Shown here: positions 45,902 through 58,079 of the stretch, piece by piece | Layout: the number at the start of each line of letters is the position of its first letter | Position numbering within the stretch: the stretch's first letter is position 1 | NCBI RefSeq assembly: GCF_022539665.2 | Contig: NC_081335.1 | Location: 7,130,001-7,194,000 of the forward strand | Length of the DNA: 64,000 nucleotides | Source: Daphnia carinata | Lineage: Eukaryota > Arthropoda > Branchiopoda > Diplostraca > Daphniidae | Direction of reading: 5' to 3' | The notes under the pieces: model-generated | What the model saw: the letters and a program-made list of their open reading frames with translations, nothing else | Database searches by the model: none | Told to the model about the DNA's origin: nothing | Made by a program: the position numbers and the translations under genes

Positions 45902-46127
45902 ATTTACCGAACTCGTGCATTTTCCAGTCTCCGTCTGTAAAACCCTCGCTTGATTTGAAAATTGTCGGGTATTCTCCCTGTAACAATTTTGGCAGACGTC
46001 TAGCCAGACTGAAGGCACCCACCTGTCCACCACGCGTTTGCCATCTGACTTGAAGATGGTGTATCTACGTGAATCATCGACATCCGTTAAGTGTGACTCT
46101 ATCAGCCTAAAATAAAGTTTCTACGTC

Positions 46128-47574
46128 ATGGGTGAAGCCGTGCCCAAAGCCGAAAATATGGACATGGACGGCCAGAACCAAATGGTAGACGCATCGAAAC
46201 CTGAACGGCAGAAGAGTGAGAGGCCATTATTTCCCGAAAACGATCTCAAGAAGAAACGTGGGAATAGAAAAGCGGCCCACACGAAGTTAACGACACAACT
46301 CAGAAAGGCAGTGGAAAACCACAAGATGGGAGTCATCAGACTAAAGAAGCTGCAAGTATCAGCATGGTGTGACGAATTGATTCGTACATATGACGAAGTC
46401 AAAGCAATTCACAACCAATATACAGAAAGTATATCCGGTCTCACTGAGCAGCAACGTCAAGCATGTGACAAGTGGGAAGTAGACTTCAAAACTGATCACA
46501 TTGAAATTATCAAATTCGCAAGTCGCTACGCCACTTCCTCGAATCAATCCGTCAGCTCGATCGGGACATCAGCCTCGGACATCACATGCAGTACCACGTT
46601 ATCCGAAAAGAGACGTACCAACGTTAAACCAGCCAGCCTTCTCCGACAATCAACCCAAGGGGAGTTGGAGACAGAAGCACAGATGCTAAAGCTGGAATTG
46701 AAGTTGGAAACGGCAAGGTCTCAGATTGAAGCAAATACAACTTCCATCACAGAAACCATCAACAAGGCGTTAAGGAGCATGAGTGAACAGCTGAGTAAAC
46801 TCATTGATAGTTCAAGAGTCACGTCCCAAGACATAGCGACCAACAACACGCTAGTCAGAGAAGCACACCACACGTTAGACGGGTTAGATCAGAAAATTGA
46901 TACAGTCAAGGTGGAATTAAACGCCAAAATCGAAGACCTTCGAACGGAAGTAGACGTAATGAAAGTTCAACCGCGAACCATTCAAGATCAACTACCTCCC
47001 GAGCGATCACAAGGCTTACCAACTCGTCAAGACGTTTCCACCCTTTCACCCCTCCGAACGATGGAAGATGCAGTCCGACATCGTAGAAGATTGATCGCCG
47101 CCTATGCATCTCCACGAGACCCGCGGCGAGTTGCCATGGCCACGATGACGTCCAGTTGCGACCCTACAGATCACGACGAAGATGAGCGTTCTGAACGTTC
47201 ACATACCCACAGTCAAGCCAATCGACCCCACAGCAGCTGTTGCAGTCGTCTACAACCTCCGAACTTCGAGATCCAGCTATTTGACGGCAACCCGAAGAAT
47301 TACGCGCGATTCAAGGCCAAATTCCAGGCCTTGTATGAAGAGTAATCGGCCTTGTATCAAGAATTTCGCAAACCGTCTTCACGGAGCTGTAGCCACGCTC
47401 TCAAAATCGAAGTACACCCATGAGCTACAGCCCGTACCACGTTAATGGCCCTTGAAGCAAAACTGACGCCGTACTTCAAGGATAAGTGGAACGAAAAACG
47501 AAAAATGACAGGCGTAGAACTGAATGTTCTAGACCTAGACGACTTGGTAACGTTGAAATCCATGAGCAAACAAC
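46128..47574 (+). pseudogene. gag of element E
   Basis: ATG at 46128, frame open to the TAA at 47343. N-terminal charged helices (LRKAVENHKMGVIRLKKL), a central coiled coil (about 46680-46960), then FEIQLFDGNPKNYARFKAKF, the start of the DUF1759 gag domain of Pao elements. Most of that domain is missing: an imperfect short repeat (CGGCCTTGTAT near 47348) marks the break, and a later part resumes at 47445-47620 in the same frame. This suggests an internal deletion. The product would form the core particle. Confidence 0.75.
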
Positions 47575-48729
47575 ATGGAAAAAATGTATTCGAGTCTTTT
47601 ACCCACTTCGACGTCCAAAGGTGTAAAGTTCGACGAAAGGAAGCATGTCAAGAGACCCAGCTTCCCACACACGTCGACCATTGGACACGTATCGACGATG
47701 GAATGCTCGAGATCATCGGCGTCATCATCTTCAGCAACCATGCCTCCAAGGGGCCGATCAACATCGGGGAAGATGCAAGCCGAGAAGACGGAACGGTGGA
47801 AATGCTTTGTATGTAACAGCAGGAGCCATCACCTCTCACCCTGCACCGTCTTCATGTCTCTCACGCCCACAAAAAGGGCTGAGAAAGTATTCAAGTCCGG
47901 AAGTTGTTTGTTATATCCTACGGGAAAACACGAACGCAAGGAATGTCCCAGGGACGTCAGCTGTACTATTGCTGGATGTACTGGAACCCGACACCACACC
48001 TTGCTTCACGGATCCGAATTCATCCCATTGAGGAGGCTAGCGGATCAACCTGCCCCATCAGCGTCACCATCGACAGCTTTCCTTGGGACCTTGACCCATC
48101 TGGAAACAGTAAAACGACGCGTACATTTCAAGATTGTACCGGTTCGTGTTAGAGCTGGTGAAACATGGGTCGACATTTTCGGTTTCCTGGATACCGGAAG
48201 CGACACCACGCTGATTAGGAGCGACGTAGTAAAGAAGTTGGGACTCGTTGGGCCGTCTAAACGCATCAACGTTGTCTCGTATGACGGAGCCACGTCTAAC
48301 GTTATGGCTTCCGTAGTAAACTTCGCCTTAACGTCTCGTGATGGTCAAAGCCAGTTTGAAGTCAAGCACGCTTACGCCGTCGACAATTTGAAGGTGACGC
48401 CGAATACGCCGATCGACCATCGACAGTTGGAGTCATGGACGCATCTACGTGGTAGCTCCGTTCCGACCGTTCAAGAAGAGGACGTGACCGTGCTTATAGG
48501 AATCGACGTTGCAGATGCCCATGATCATGTAGCTTCCATCAAGCCGCCGGCTGGAACGACTGGGCCCGTCGCCTTCAAGACGCCGTTTGGTTGGTGTTTG
48601 GGTGGACAAACGGGCCTGCCACAAGACGGACGCCCGTTCATCGCTTATCTGGTCACCGTGGAACGTCCCGAAGACCTAAACGAGCTGGTGAAGAAGTTCT
48701 GGCAACTTGAGGCCAACGAAGTAGAATAG
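47575..48729 (+). pseudogene. Zinc-knuckle and protease region of element E
   Basis: The frame overlaps the end of the gag fragment. It has a CFVCNSRSHHLSPC knuckle, a second Cys/His group (KHERKECPRDVSC then CTGTRHHTLLH), and an aspartic protease with FLDTGSDTTLIRSDVV near 48180-48230, then the IGIDVADAHDHV region typical of Pao proteases. The frame ends in TAG at 48727; RT continues in a different frame from about 48770. Confidence 0.8.
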
Positions 48730-48823
48730 AACCACCCGTTCTATCTGAGGATGATCTACGTGGAAAACGCATCCTCGAATCTTCCGTAAAACCTATTGGT
48801 AACCAGTATCAAGTCGGCTTAAT

Positions 48824-50359
48824 GTGGAAGCCGACGACGTAAATCTCCCAAACAATCGGGTTTCTGCATTGAAGAGGCTCTACGCTCTCGAACGACGTTT
48901 TCATCGAGACGCTGAGTTTGCCCAAAGATACGATGCAGTGGTCAAGGAGTACATCGGTTTGAAACATGCCCGACTCCTCACGACTCAAGAAGCCCGGACG
49001 GAGACTAACAAGACGTGGTATCTACCACACCACGGGGTCGTGAGCCCATCCAGCTCAATGACCAAAGTTCGTGTTGTATTCGATGGAGCTGCTGAGTTTG
49101 GTGGCACATCGATAAACCAAAACCTGCTTCGGGGTTCTAACCTACTCGTTAGCTTGCTAGGTGTACTCATCCGCTTCCGCCGTAACCTCGTACCTGTCGG
49201 AGCAGACATCGAGAAAATGTTTCACCAAGTGAAAGTCCCCGAAGAAGACCAGGCAGCATTCCGATTTCTCTACCGGACGCCTGGGAGTATTTCAGCTCCT
49301 TTAACGTACCAGATGACCGTTCACGTATTTGGAGCAATATCATCGCCAACGAGCTGTATTTTTGCCCTCAACAGAACGGCCGATGATCACCGGAACCGGT
49401 TCCCAGACATAGCTGATAGTGTTCGACGGAATTTCTACGTTGACAATTATCTCAATTCTTTTGACTCTGAAAACGAGGTCATCAAACGGTCCCGCCAAAT
49501 GAAGTCTCTTCTCCAGTTAAGTGGTTTCAGTTTGACAAAATGGACGTCGTCATCGAGAACGGTGATAGCCGCGTTACGAGAGTTAGGCCTCGCGTCACCA
49601 ACCCTGGATCTGGACTTGGAGAAGCTCCCCGTCGAAAGAACCCTTGGAGTAATGTGGGACAGCGAACGAGATATGCTGACGTTCAAGATTCGGAAGCCGC
49701 AGAACAACGTGACCCTCACGAAGCGAGCCTTCCTAAGCATCATCTCTAGTGTCTATGACTCGCTGGGACTAGTCGCACCGGTTATCTTCATAATGAAGTC
49801 CTTACTCCAAGACATCTGGACAAACGAAAAACGGATTGGTTGGGACGACGTTTTGCCTGAAACACTGAGCCAACGTTTCTATTGTTGGTACGACCATCTG
49901 GAAAATTTGGAGTATCTGTCAGTTCCGAGATGCTTCCGTTTCAAACGAGGACGTTGGACTCAACAGCACCTCCACGTCTTCACGGATGCAAGCTCCAAAG
50001 GGTACGGAGCAGTGGCCTATTTCCGCACTGTATTCGAAGACCAGTCCATCAACGTGTCTTGCGTTATGTCGAAAACACACGTCACGCCGGTGAAAGATCT
50101 CACGGCTCCACGTCTAGAGCTACAAGCGGCAGTAGAAGGTCTCAACATCGCCCTCACCATTTGTCTTGAACTAGAAATCGACTTACGCCAAGTGAGGTTC
50201 CACTCGGACTCACAAACGGTGTTGCGGTGGATCCATTCCAAAACCTGTCGATTCGAAGTCTTCGTGAACAACCGCATCGGAAAAAATACTCCGGAACACA
50301 GGTCGTCGACAGTGGCGTCATGTTCCTGGAGACTCAAACCCAGCGGACCTCTGCAGTAG
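48824..50359 (+). pseudogene. Reverse transcriptase and RNase H of element E
   Basis: Pao-type RT: KVRVVFDGAAEFGGTSIN, LLVSLLGVLIRFR, DIEKMFHQVKVPEEDQAAFRFL and FYVDNYL. The last should read YVDD; the second Asp is Asn (AAT at 49445-49447), which would abolish polymerase activity. RNase H follows (FTDASSKGYGAVAYFR, APRLELQAAVEG, FHSDSQTVLRWI). The frame is lost near 50285; the WRHVPG-type block continues in another frame to about 50610. Confidence 0.85.
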
Positions 50360-50577
50360 GGGTATCGACCCAAAGGATGTCAACGAGTTGGTCTACTTCC
50401 ATCGAGGACCTTCGTTCCTGAACCTAGACCCCTCAGAATGGTATATCTGGGAAGAAATTACAGAGCCTGAAGAACGGGATATAAACGTGATCCGCGTCTT
50501 GGCAGTCAAAACGGAAGATGAAAACCACGCCATCGATCGGTGTGTCGGACGTTTTTCCAGCCTGTTGACTCCAACGA

Positions 50578-52088
50578 GTGATGGCTTGGAGTCTAAGATT
50601 TGCCAACAACGCTAGAGCAAGAGTACGTGAAGAAAAACCCATGGTCGGAGAGTTAACAGTAGAAGAAATGGTAACGCCGATGACAAAATGCATCATTCGT
50701 GCGCAGGAATTGGCCTTTACTGAAGAATTCTACGCCCTTCACAAGAATCTACAATTACCACTCAGATCGGAGCTTCGTACATTCATGCCTTTCTTGGATG
50801 AAGCCGGACAGCTGCGAATAGGCGGACGTATACTTCACGCGCCAATAGACTGTGCAGCCAAACACCCCATACTCCTACCAGCGACTCAGCTCTTAACAAG
50901 AAAGATAATATGGGATTATCACGTTAGAAGTATGCACGTCAAGACAGAGACATTGCTGACGGACCTCCGTTCTCGCTATTGGATACTTTCTGGACGTAAA
51001 GTGGTAAAATCCGTAATCAACAATTGCTGGCCTTGCAAGCGCACGTCGGCGAAGCCTAGCCCGCCGTTGATGGCTTCCCTTCCAGTACATCGTTTAACGT
51101 CTCATCTGCCCGCGTTCACGTACACAGGGATCGATTACTTTGGTCCCTTGACCGTACGAGTTGGTGGAAGGGGAAGAAGACATGAAAAACGTTGGGTAAG
51201 CCTATTCACGTGTTTGACGACACGAGCAGTTCACATGGAGGTAGCCAACGGACTTAGTATGGAGGAGTTTCTGCTATGTTTCTCTCGGTTTGTTAGCCTG
51301 CGTGGAAAACCGAAGGTCGTTTACAGCAACAACGGGACAAACTTTAATGCCGCCGAGCAGGAGTTACGGCAAGCCTTGGAAGAACTCGTCAGTAAACACG
51401 AAGAATTTCAGACGTTAATGGCTTGCCAACAAATAGAGTTGCACTTTTCTCCACCCTATAGACCCCACTTCGGTGGTGTTTGGGAAAGGATCGGTCAGTC
51501 CTGCATGCGGGCAATGAAAACCAGCATCGGTAATTGCCTAGTCACGGGCCAAGTGCTACGAACCGTAATCGCTGAAGTGGCAGCTTTGTTAAACGCCCGG
51601 CTGTTAACTCATCTGAGTATGGATCCAGAAGACCCGGATCGCTTAACGCCAAATCACTTTCTATACGGTGGAGCTCGGCCGTATTTGCCCCTACAGTTGG
51701 CCGACATGGAAGATATGAACGTAACCAACAAGCAGTTTCTGCAAGTCAAGCCATCCTTCAACACTTTTGGAACAGATGGCTACGTGAATATGTTCCATAC
51801 TTAACAGAAAGAAGGAAATGGCAAGAAAATAGTCCTAACGTCACCGTGGGAGATCTGGTGTTGATAATCGAACCGAATACCTTGCGTGGGTAGTGGCCAA
51901 TGGGAAGAGTGCTCGAAGTTATTCCCAGTACTACGGATAATGTTGTTCGAGTAGTAAAGGTTAGCAACCATGTATTCGACCGGTGGCCAAATTATGTATC
52001 ATGGTTGCGGCAAAAGAACAACAAGTTTACGCAAAGGAAGAAAAAACGGAATCTTCCACAGCGTAAACGTTCTATTTCAGTATTGTAA
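50578..52088 (+). pseudogene. Integrase of element E
   Basis: Pao integrase: LRIGGRILHAPID, HVKTETLLTDLRSRYWI, a Cys pair (NNCWPCKR), GIDYFGPL with the first catalytic Asp, then YSNNGTNF where the second catalytic Asp is Asn (AAC at 51328-51330), and HFGGVWERI with the catalytic Glu. The main frame ends with TAA at 51802. The C-terminal GDLVLIIEPNTLRG...WPMGRVLEV module (DUF5641-like) continues in another frame to about 52086 with an in-frame TAG near 51892. Inactive. Confidence 0.85.
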
Positions 52089-52414
52089 AAATGTAAACAC
52101 TGTTTCTAATGGAGCTACAATCAGTAGCTCCCCTTGTAAAACTCAAATTGTAAATGTAATAAGTAAAATCATGTAATGTCAACACACAAATGTAAACAAC
52201 GTAGGAAAATCGCAACTCAAACTCTGGTGGAGAAGTCACTAAGCTCAACGTCACCTATATTCAAGTTCAAATATAGGGCAAAGGGCAAAAGTCAGGTCGC
52301 TTGCTGTTTAGTACAAAAACTGTTTAGCCTACTATGCTAGCAGACAGCATTCAGTCGACCTAACTTCGTCATAGTGAACGTGCCCCCTGCGAACTCCTAC
52401 GTGCAACGTTAGAC

Positions 52415-53041
52415 ATGGCTGAAAATCCATTGCCATCCGCAGCATCCGTTAAAGAAAAACTGAGAGTGAGTCGGGAGCGGGAGGAAGAGTGCGCGGCCAA
52501 CCTCAAAGACACGATGGACAACATGTTGAGTGCCAAAAAGGAAATCGTCGACAAAGTGTACTCCTACCAACGGGCCATCCTAGACCTCTACAAGGAAATA
52601 GCAAAACTTGCCGAGGATCTAGTCGACGTCCACGGTCACTTCCGAGCCGAGCGAGAGACCCTGATGAGCAAATACATCGGGTCTCTTTTACGTAAAGCTC
52701 GGGAGACGGAGGCCGATGCTCGGCCACCCACGCCGGTCGCCACTCCAAGTCGTCCCACGTTCTTCGTCCCGCTACATACACCTAACATCCCGTGTTTTTT
52801 AAAATCACACGTGTCGGGACCGAACCCCTGCAAAAGGAAGATCACGGAGTGTGAGGAATTCATGCTCCTTACAAACCAGGATAGACTAGAACTTCTCTTT
52901 GCCCAGCGACGGTGTTTCGGTTGTTTGTTCCAACCTCCGTCGCCGGGCACACAAAGATTGCTGATTGCACCCATCCCCGACGTTGTACGTTGTGCAAAAC
53001 ACAAGATCACCATCAGATCTTGTGTGCACCGAAGAAGGTGA
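52415..53041 (+). CDS. Extra 3' ORF of element E: coiled coil plus Cys-rich region
   Basis: A 208-residue intact ORF between integrase and the 3' LTR. Residues 10-125 are a predicted coiled coil; residues 130-150 are Pro-rich; from about residue 150 come spaced Cys residues with the block ECEEFMLLTNQDRLELL then RRCFGCL. That block resembles the Cys/His region of Pao gag proteins. It may be a duplicated or captured gag C-terminus acting in trans, or a separate nucleic-acid-binding protein. It is intact although gag-pol is broken. No signal peptide or membrane helix, so it is not env. Bases 52090-52414 before it hold no ORF. Confidence 0.65.
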   Translation: MAENPLPSAASVKEKLRVSREREEECAANLKDTMDNMLSAKKEIVDKVYSYQRAILDLYKEIAKLAEDLVDVHGHFRAERETLMSKYIGSLLRKARETEADARPPTPVATPSRPTFFVPLHTPNIPCFLKSHVSGPNPCKRKITECEEFMLLTNQDRLELLFAQRRCFGCLFQPPSPGTQRLLIAPIPDVVRCAKHKITIRSCVHRRR

Positions 53042-53170
53042 CCAACAATCTTCCCACTCATTAAGGATGGCCCTTCATTGCAAGTGTTTCGTTGCCGAAT
53101 GAAGACTTCACATTTGTGTTTTTTTTTGTTGTTATGTTGTACGTGCACCTGTTGTCACGGTGGGTCCCGC

Positions 53171-53989
53171 TGTCATCTACGGTGCTGCCCTCGCGGGTAG
53201 GGCTCTAGGGGGCACGGGCCTACGCAGTTATTGTGTGTCATTTTTCAGTTTCCTTTGTCTGCTTGTTTTGGGGGGGGGGGGGTGGGGAGTCGTCTTTTTT
53301 GTTACACCCCAATTCAGTTTTGGCAGTATTCATATAAGTTCCGACCCAGACAGTCGTCTAAACAAGTTGTCTAGCCGTTTTTGCGCAGTCTCACTTAAGT
53401 CTCAACTCAGTTTTTTTTGTCCCCTCCTGTCTTAATCAAGCGTTCGGTTTTTGTTGTCCCTCCTCTAAGTCTCGAAATACAGCGTTTCTTTTTTCATCTC
53501 TTGTGAAGCTGGGTGGCAATGCTTCACTGTGATTTCGGTAACGGGTAGCGTTTCCAATTTATTGAGGCTTTGGCGAACCGTGGGTCGATAAAAATCAATT
53601 CGGTTCAAATAATAATAACAAAAAGGAACACAAGAGAAGGTCCTTTATTTACCATAGAAAATAGTAGAAAATTACAGATGAAAGTTAGTTCCGATGTTCT
53701 CGATAACCTGAAGAAGACTGCCATGTTTAATCTTAAAAACGGTCAGTTTTTATACTAGCGCGTACATACAGTTACATTACAACGTTTCTTAGTTAGAGGG
53801 GTTAACCAATAAATTCTTGGTATTCGGAGGGGTGAGCGCATGACTCACAGTTATCTAGAATTGTGTTTTAGTTCGGCGCCCCCTCCTGCTAATATTTCGA
53901 ATCTACATCTCTCATCGTCATTTTCATTTGCCCTCTTCATCATCTCTCATCTCTCTCTGTTGCAACTCTTTGCACGAGAGTCAGCAACA
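53171..53989 (+). repeat. 3' LTR of element E, interrupted
   Basis: TGTCATCTACGG...GTCAGCAACA. Contains an 11-base or longer G-run near 53270 and the solo LTR at 53502-53907. Without the insertion it is about 408 bases. Confidence 0.88.
53502..53907. mobile_element. Solo LTR inside the 3' LTR of element E
   Basis: 406 bases, TGTGAAGC...ATCTACA, with a perfect 5-base TSD TCTCT at 53497-53501 and 53908-53912. The uninterrupted site is seen in the 5' LTR. AATAAA occurs near 53808. Family unknown. Confidence 0.8.
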
Positions 53990-54373
53990 AGGAAACTGTT
54001 GTACCTTATTGGGACACAATTTTTTTTCTAGATTTTTCAGAAATTCCAGTGATTTTTCATCTTTTTTCATGGTCTTTTTACTTTTCGTAATAGAAATTTA
54101 CTTATAAATTATTATGTTTAAGTAAAAACATTTCTAAAACTGTTTTCCCCTTCCAGTCATAGTCCCATTTGTTTGTGCTTTACGTTAAAGCTCTAATTCG
54201 GGACATTGTTTGCGAATATCTATCCTTACGATCGTAAAGACTGAAGTTCAATCCTAGACAATGGTTAAATCTTAATAGTTTTTGATAAAAGGCTAGGAAA
54301 CTACCTAACCAGTAAACATATGCTGACGAAGAAAAAAATTTTTAAATGAGCTTTTCATTTTTCTGTTTCAAAG

Positions 54374-54490
54374 ATGGCTTACACTACAGAGGATCTTGAA
54401 AATGCGGTCGCAACCTACATATCCGCTGTCGGATCGTAACGAAGCGTAGCCAGCATGTTTGGCATTCCCAAATCCACATTCAGTCACAAG
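54374..54490 (+). pseudogene. Pipsqueak/pogo-type helix-turn-helix exon remnant
   Basis: MAYTTEDLENAVATYIS, a TAA, then RSVASMFGIPKSTFSHK and a GT splice donor. This is the pattern of the HTH_psq DNA-binding domain at the N-terminus of pogo/Tigger-like transposases and some transcription factors. Only this exon is visible. It may belong to the transposon into which element E inserted. 54491-54990 holds nothing I recognise. Confidence 0.55.
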
Positions 54491-54989
54491 GTATTTGTAA
54501 TTCATTTTCCAATGATATTCAGAAAAGTTAAATGCACTGACTAACGCAATTAAAAAATGAACTTTGTACAGAGGTGTATAGTTATGCCTGAATTTGACGG
54601 AAAATGGAATTGAACAACTGTCAAACGATAAGTTGCTATAAAATAAGAACATACCTTTGCAAATCATAATTGTTACCTGCTGTTGTAAATTAGGAGAATG
54701 GTTTTGTTTTATCACGGAATTGATTCTATAAAAATCTCTTTTGAGATAAGAATGGCATTTAAATGAATTCTGGTATATTGTTTCTCTTAGGATGCCAAGG
54801 AATTAAAAATGCGATAAAGAAATAAATGGTATTTGAATCAAAATTGAATTATAGTAGTCTTTTTCTTTTGTCCTTGCTTCAGACGATAGTTTGTGTAAGA
54901 TTGTAATATTATTCCTATATACATAATTCATCAAATATTAGTAATGCTGAACTAGACTTCATGATAACAAATCTCGTTCCTAGCACCCA

Positions 54990-55533
54990 CCAAAAACCCC
55001 ACGGAACTCATTCAATTTTCGTGCTTACCATGTAGGCCTAGTTCTTTCCTTAAGGACATTAGTAAAGGGAGGGTGATGGTAGGCCTGAAAACACCAGTAA
55101 GAAAATGTCAAATGCAAAAATCCAAATACTGTGTGAACAAAATTACTTTTCTATTAAATGAGCTCTAAAAAGCAATAGATAAAGCATATAATCATGCAAA
55201 AACATTACGAATACTAATTGAAAAACAAAAGTTATGATGGAGTGAAAACACGTCATATTGATAACGGTGTTTGAAGTGCAGAAACCAATATAACCCGTTC
55301 GGTTTTCTTCCTAAATATCGGACAAATAATGCTCGTTCGATGTTTGGCCTGTTTAAGCTGGAGAAATAGGACCAATACCAAGGAGATATAGGACCCTATG
55401 ATGGAGAAATAGGACCCTTCAAAAAATGTTTGAAGATTGGGTCCTATTTCTCCGGTTCCTATTTCTCCAGGTCCTATTTTGAGATCCTATTTCTCCAGGT
55501 CCTATTTCTCCAGGTCCTATTTCTCCGGCTACC
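54990..55533 (-). mobile_element. Lone terminal inverted repeat of the element F family
   Basis: Homologous to 11400-11965 in the same orientation and ends ...TTTCTCCGGCTACC, the exact complement of element F's left terminus GGTAGCCGG. No opposite end was found upstream, so this is a truncated or solo end. Confidence 0.75.
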
Positions 55534-57239
55534 GATCACGCCACATCCGGCGAGATGGGTCAGCGTTATATGAACGAGGCTGGCAATATACGAGAATGGT
55601 GTGAACGCATAGTGATCGGATCCCATCCTGCTGGACTTGGGCTACTCGATTGTATTGTGGGGAACTAGCCAATTTTACTTAGAGCAGTCTTGTTTGTACT
55701 GTTGAAGCTGACAGTAGTGTTAAAATATTTTTTTTACTTCTTCAGTTCTTCGAAAGTCTTTAGTCGACAGCGCGACATTATTTTCTTTTATTAATCGCCT
55801 TACCAAAAATTTTAAGGTTGCAATCATTAGCTTCGGGGGGGTTCGAAGCGGTTGGTCGGTCACCGAGTTAATCCAAGGCTTCGGCAAGCTTAAGGTTATG
55901 TACGGGTATGAATTCCAAAATTTTGCATATGGGGCCCATACTATTGAGTTATGATCTAAGAGTAGGGTAGGCACAATTGGAAGGCTTGGCAATTGAAACA
56001 AAAATTCTAGCATTTCAACTATGTCAGGGATTTAGTTCAAAAAATTTTGCTGTTTCACCGCCACCATTGTTTCGATGTTGTGATGATTGTTGCATTACAT
56101 GTCTTGTTTCAATTGCCACTTATCGCATGCGCGACCATTTTCCTGCAATTTGGCCACATCGTTCCAGCCATTCCAGAAATTGCCAAATACAGCCCTTAAA
56201 ATTTCCTACTTTAATAAATATCGTCTGCTTGTAGGCTTGTACACATTGTCAACATTTTTTAAAATTTTGTTTTACAACATTCTCAACGCTACGCTGCTTA
56301 AACTAATTAATTAGTAAAATGCAATTAATTTTATTAATAACAATTAGGATATATGTTTTTACATGTAATATATGCTATTATAAAATTTTTGTTCCCACCA
56401 CGCTCTCTCTCCTCTACTTGAGTGAAGTGCTGAATGGCCAAACTGCCTTATTATTTTAACCCATTATAGTAAAATTGTATCTATACTCTATAAAGCACCA
56501 AGCAAATTGGGGGAGGAGTTTTGTGTGTCCGTCACCCTGTGCATTAGCTGTGATTGGCTGGCGGGGGGGACTACCTGAAAAAGGGTTCAGAACTCCGCCT
56601 GCTGTATTGAATCCGTGGGATAGGGTTATGGAAGACTAAAATGTGGGTGGAAATGTGGATTTAGGCAATTTTTCTGTCCATTGAAAAATTTGAGCATAAA
56701 ACGGGTGGGCGCTACAGTAGGTAATCCGGCGGCTAGAGATAGCGGGTATGTAAAATAAGAAATTAAGAGGGCATGACGGGAAATACTGTGGGATGGAGGA
56801 CGGGCAGATGCAACGAGTGGATCGACTGCCAACTACTATAGACAGTTTTGCAGGCAGTCAGTGGGTCGGCGGGCAGATGCAAAACTGAGTGGCCAGGCAA
56901 TTACAGCGGGCATTTCTACGAGCTGGACTGGGACAACATGGTCTCACTACATATGTACTAAGTAGTACATAGTTGCAGATGCACTTTTTCTTATGGGCTA
57001 AACGCGCAAGGCGTTATTCAATTGTTTTTTGGTATGCTGTCTGCTTGTAATTTTTCCGCGCGGAGGGTGCGATAAAACATAGTTTTCCACGCGGAATGTG
57101 GAAAAAGACCCTTAAAATTGTAAATTAAATGAGAACCGTCGAAATAAATTTGTTTAACTTATCTTAGTTAATTTCTGCGATTTTCTATCTAAGACGGATA
57201 TTAAAATTCCCTAGCTGCAAACAAAATTTAAATACTTTC
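55534..57239. other. No gene recognised; possible Helitron-like sequence
   Basis: No supported ORF. TCTATACTCTATAAAGC at 56480 after an A resembles Helitron 5' ends, and GC-rich hairpins (CCGCGCGG near 57056) occur 580 bases later, but no CTRR terminus is convincing. Confidence 0.25.
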
Positions 57240-57766
57240 TACCTGAGAAATAGGACTGGGAGAAATAGGACTGACTTTTAAAAACTTTTAGGACAGTCCT
57301 ATTTCTCCATGGCATCAGTCCTATTTCTCCTCGGCATCAGTCCTATTTCTCCTTAGAAATAGTTCTATTTCATTTACCTTGTTCCAAGGGGAACGATGAG
57401 CCTCCAATCTGGTAGGCAATGTATTGCGTAAGAGCGCCGGCTTATATCCATTTCTCTTTTTCAAAAACCGATGGCGTTTACTCATTATTTAAATGGTTCA
57501 CAAATGTTTTATCTCTTATCCTATTTTAATTTTAATTGCTGGGGAACATGAATTATTTTGAATCTAATAGAGTTCATTTAATAAAATATTATTAGAGAAA
57601 ATTAGAATATGTAAGAGCTGTATATCACGAAAGATGTATGAAATAGTAAAACATTAGTTCAATTGGAAAAGTTGGTTATGACCACATAATGTGCGATATA
57701 AGTAATAAATATTTCTGTAGTATGTCTTATAGTGGTTTGTTAAATGAACTCTATTAAATACAATAT
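57240..57766. repeat. Dispersed repeat of the AAATAGGACT family, copy 2
   Basis: Opens with tandem GAGAAATAGGACT units and their inverse, then a 300-base region homologous to 22250-22480. Its end (57640-57766) matches the same region in reverse, so the repeat folds back. It stops at the LTR at 57767; the expected continuation is missing from the window. Confidence 0.65.
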
Positions 57767-58079
57767 TGTAACGCACAGCAGTCGTAGGGTTATGCAACCT
57801 ATAGAATTTATCTCGTGGTTAACTCCCGAGAGTTAGATAAACTAATGATTATTAAATGTCACAGGAAGGTTATCACCCAATTACTTAAATCCCTAGAACA
57901 GGAGAAAACGCTCAACGAAGGTATAAAAGAAGACCACTCGGCTGGATCGGGGTCCTTCGTCTTAGTTACTCTTACGTATCAAAGTTGTTTAAACCTTTGT
58001 TTCCCTTATTCCTAGTTATTCTGTAGTCAATTCTCTTTGATTTCCAAATAAACGGCTCTGACGTCAATCGTCCGTTACA
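57767..58079 (+). mobile_element. Solo LTR
   Basis: 313 bases with perfect 7-base inverted ends TGTAACG...CGTTACA and TSD ATAT at 57763-57766 and 58080-58083. AATAAA lies near 58047. It interrupts the repeat at 57240-57766. No internal element sequence. Confidence 0.75.

Larger units (their letters stand above)
45482..53989 (+). mobile_element. BEL/Pao-type LTR retrotransposon E
   Basis: Complete element with 5' LTR, primer-binding site, gag, protease, RT, RNase H, integrase, an extra 3' ORF and 3' LTR. Perfect 5-base TSD AGGAA at 45477-45481 and 53990-53994. The LTRs differ at roughly 5 percent of sites by eye, so it is older than element B. Its 3' LTR contains a solo LTR of another family. 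Confidence 0.9.

Noticed and set aside
45387-46053. ORFs within the 5' LTR of element E
   Set aside because: The same sequence occurs in the 3' LTR; they are LTR by-products. The similar ORF at 53160-53435 is rejected for the same reason.
56480-57120. A Helitron
   Set aside because: Only a suggestive 5' TC end and GC-rich hairpins; no Rep/helicase sequence and no convincing CTRR end.
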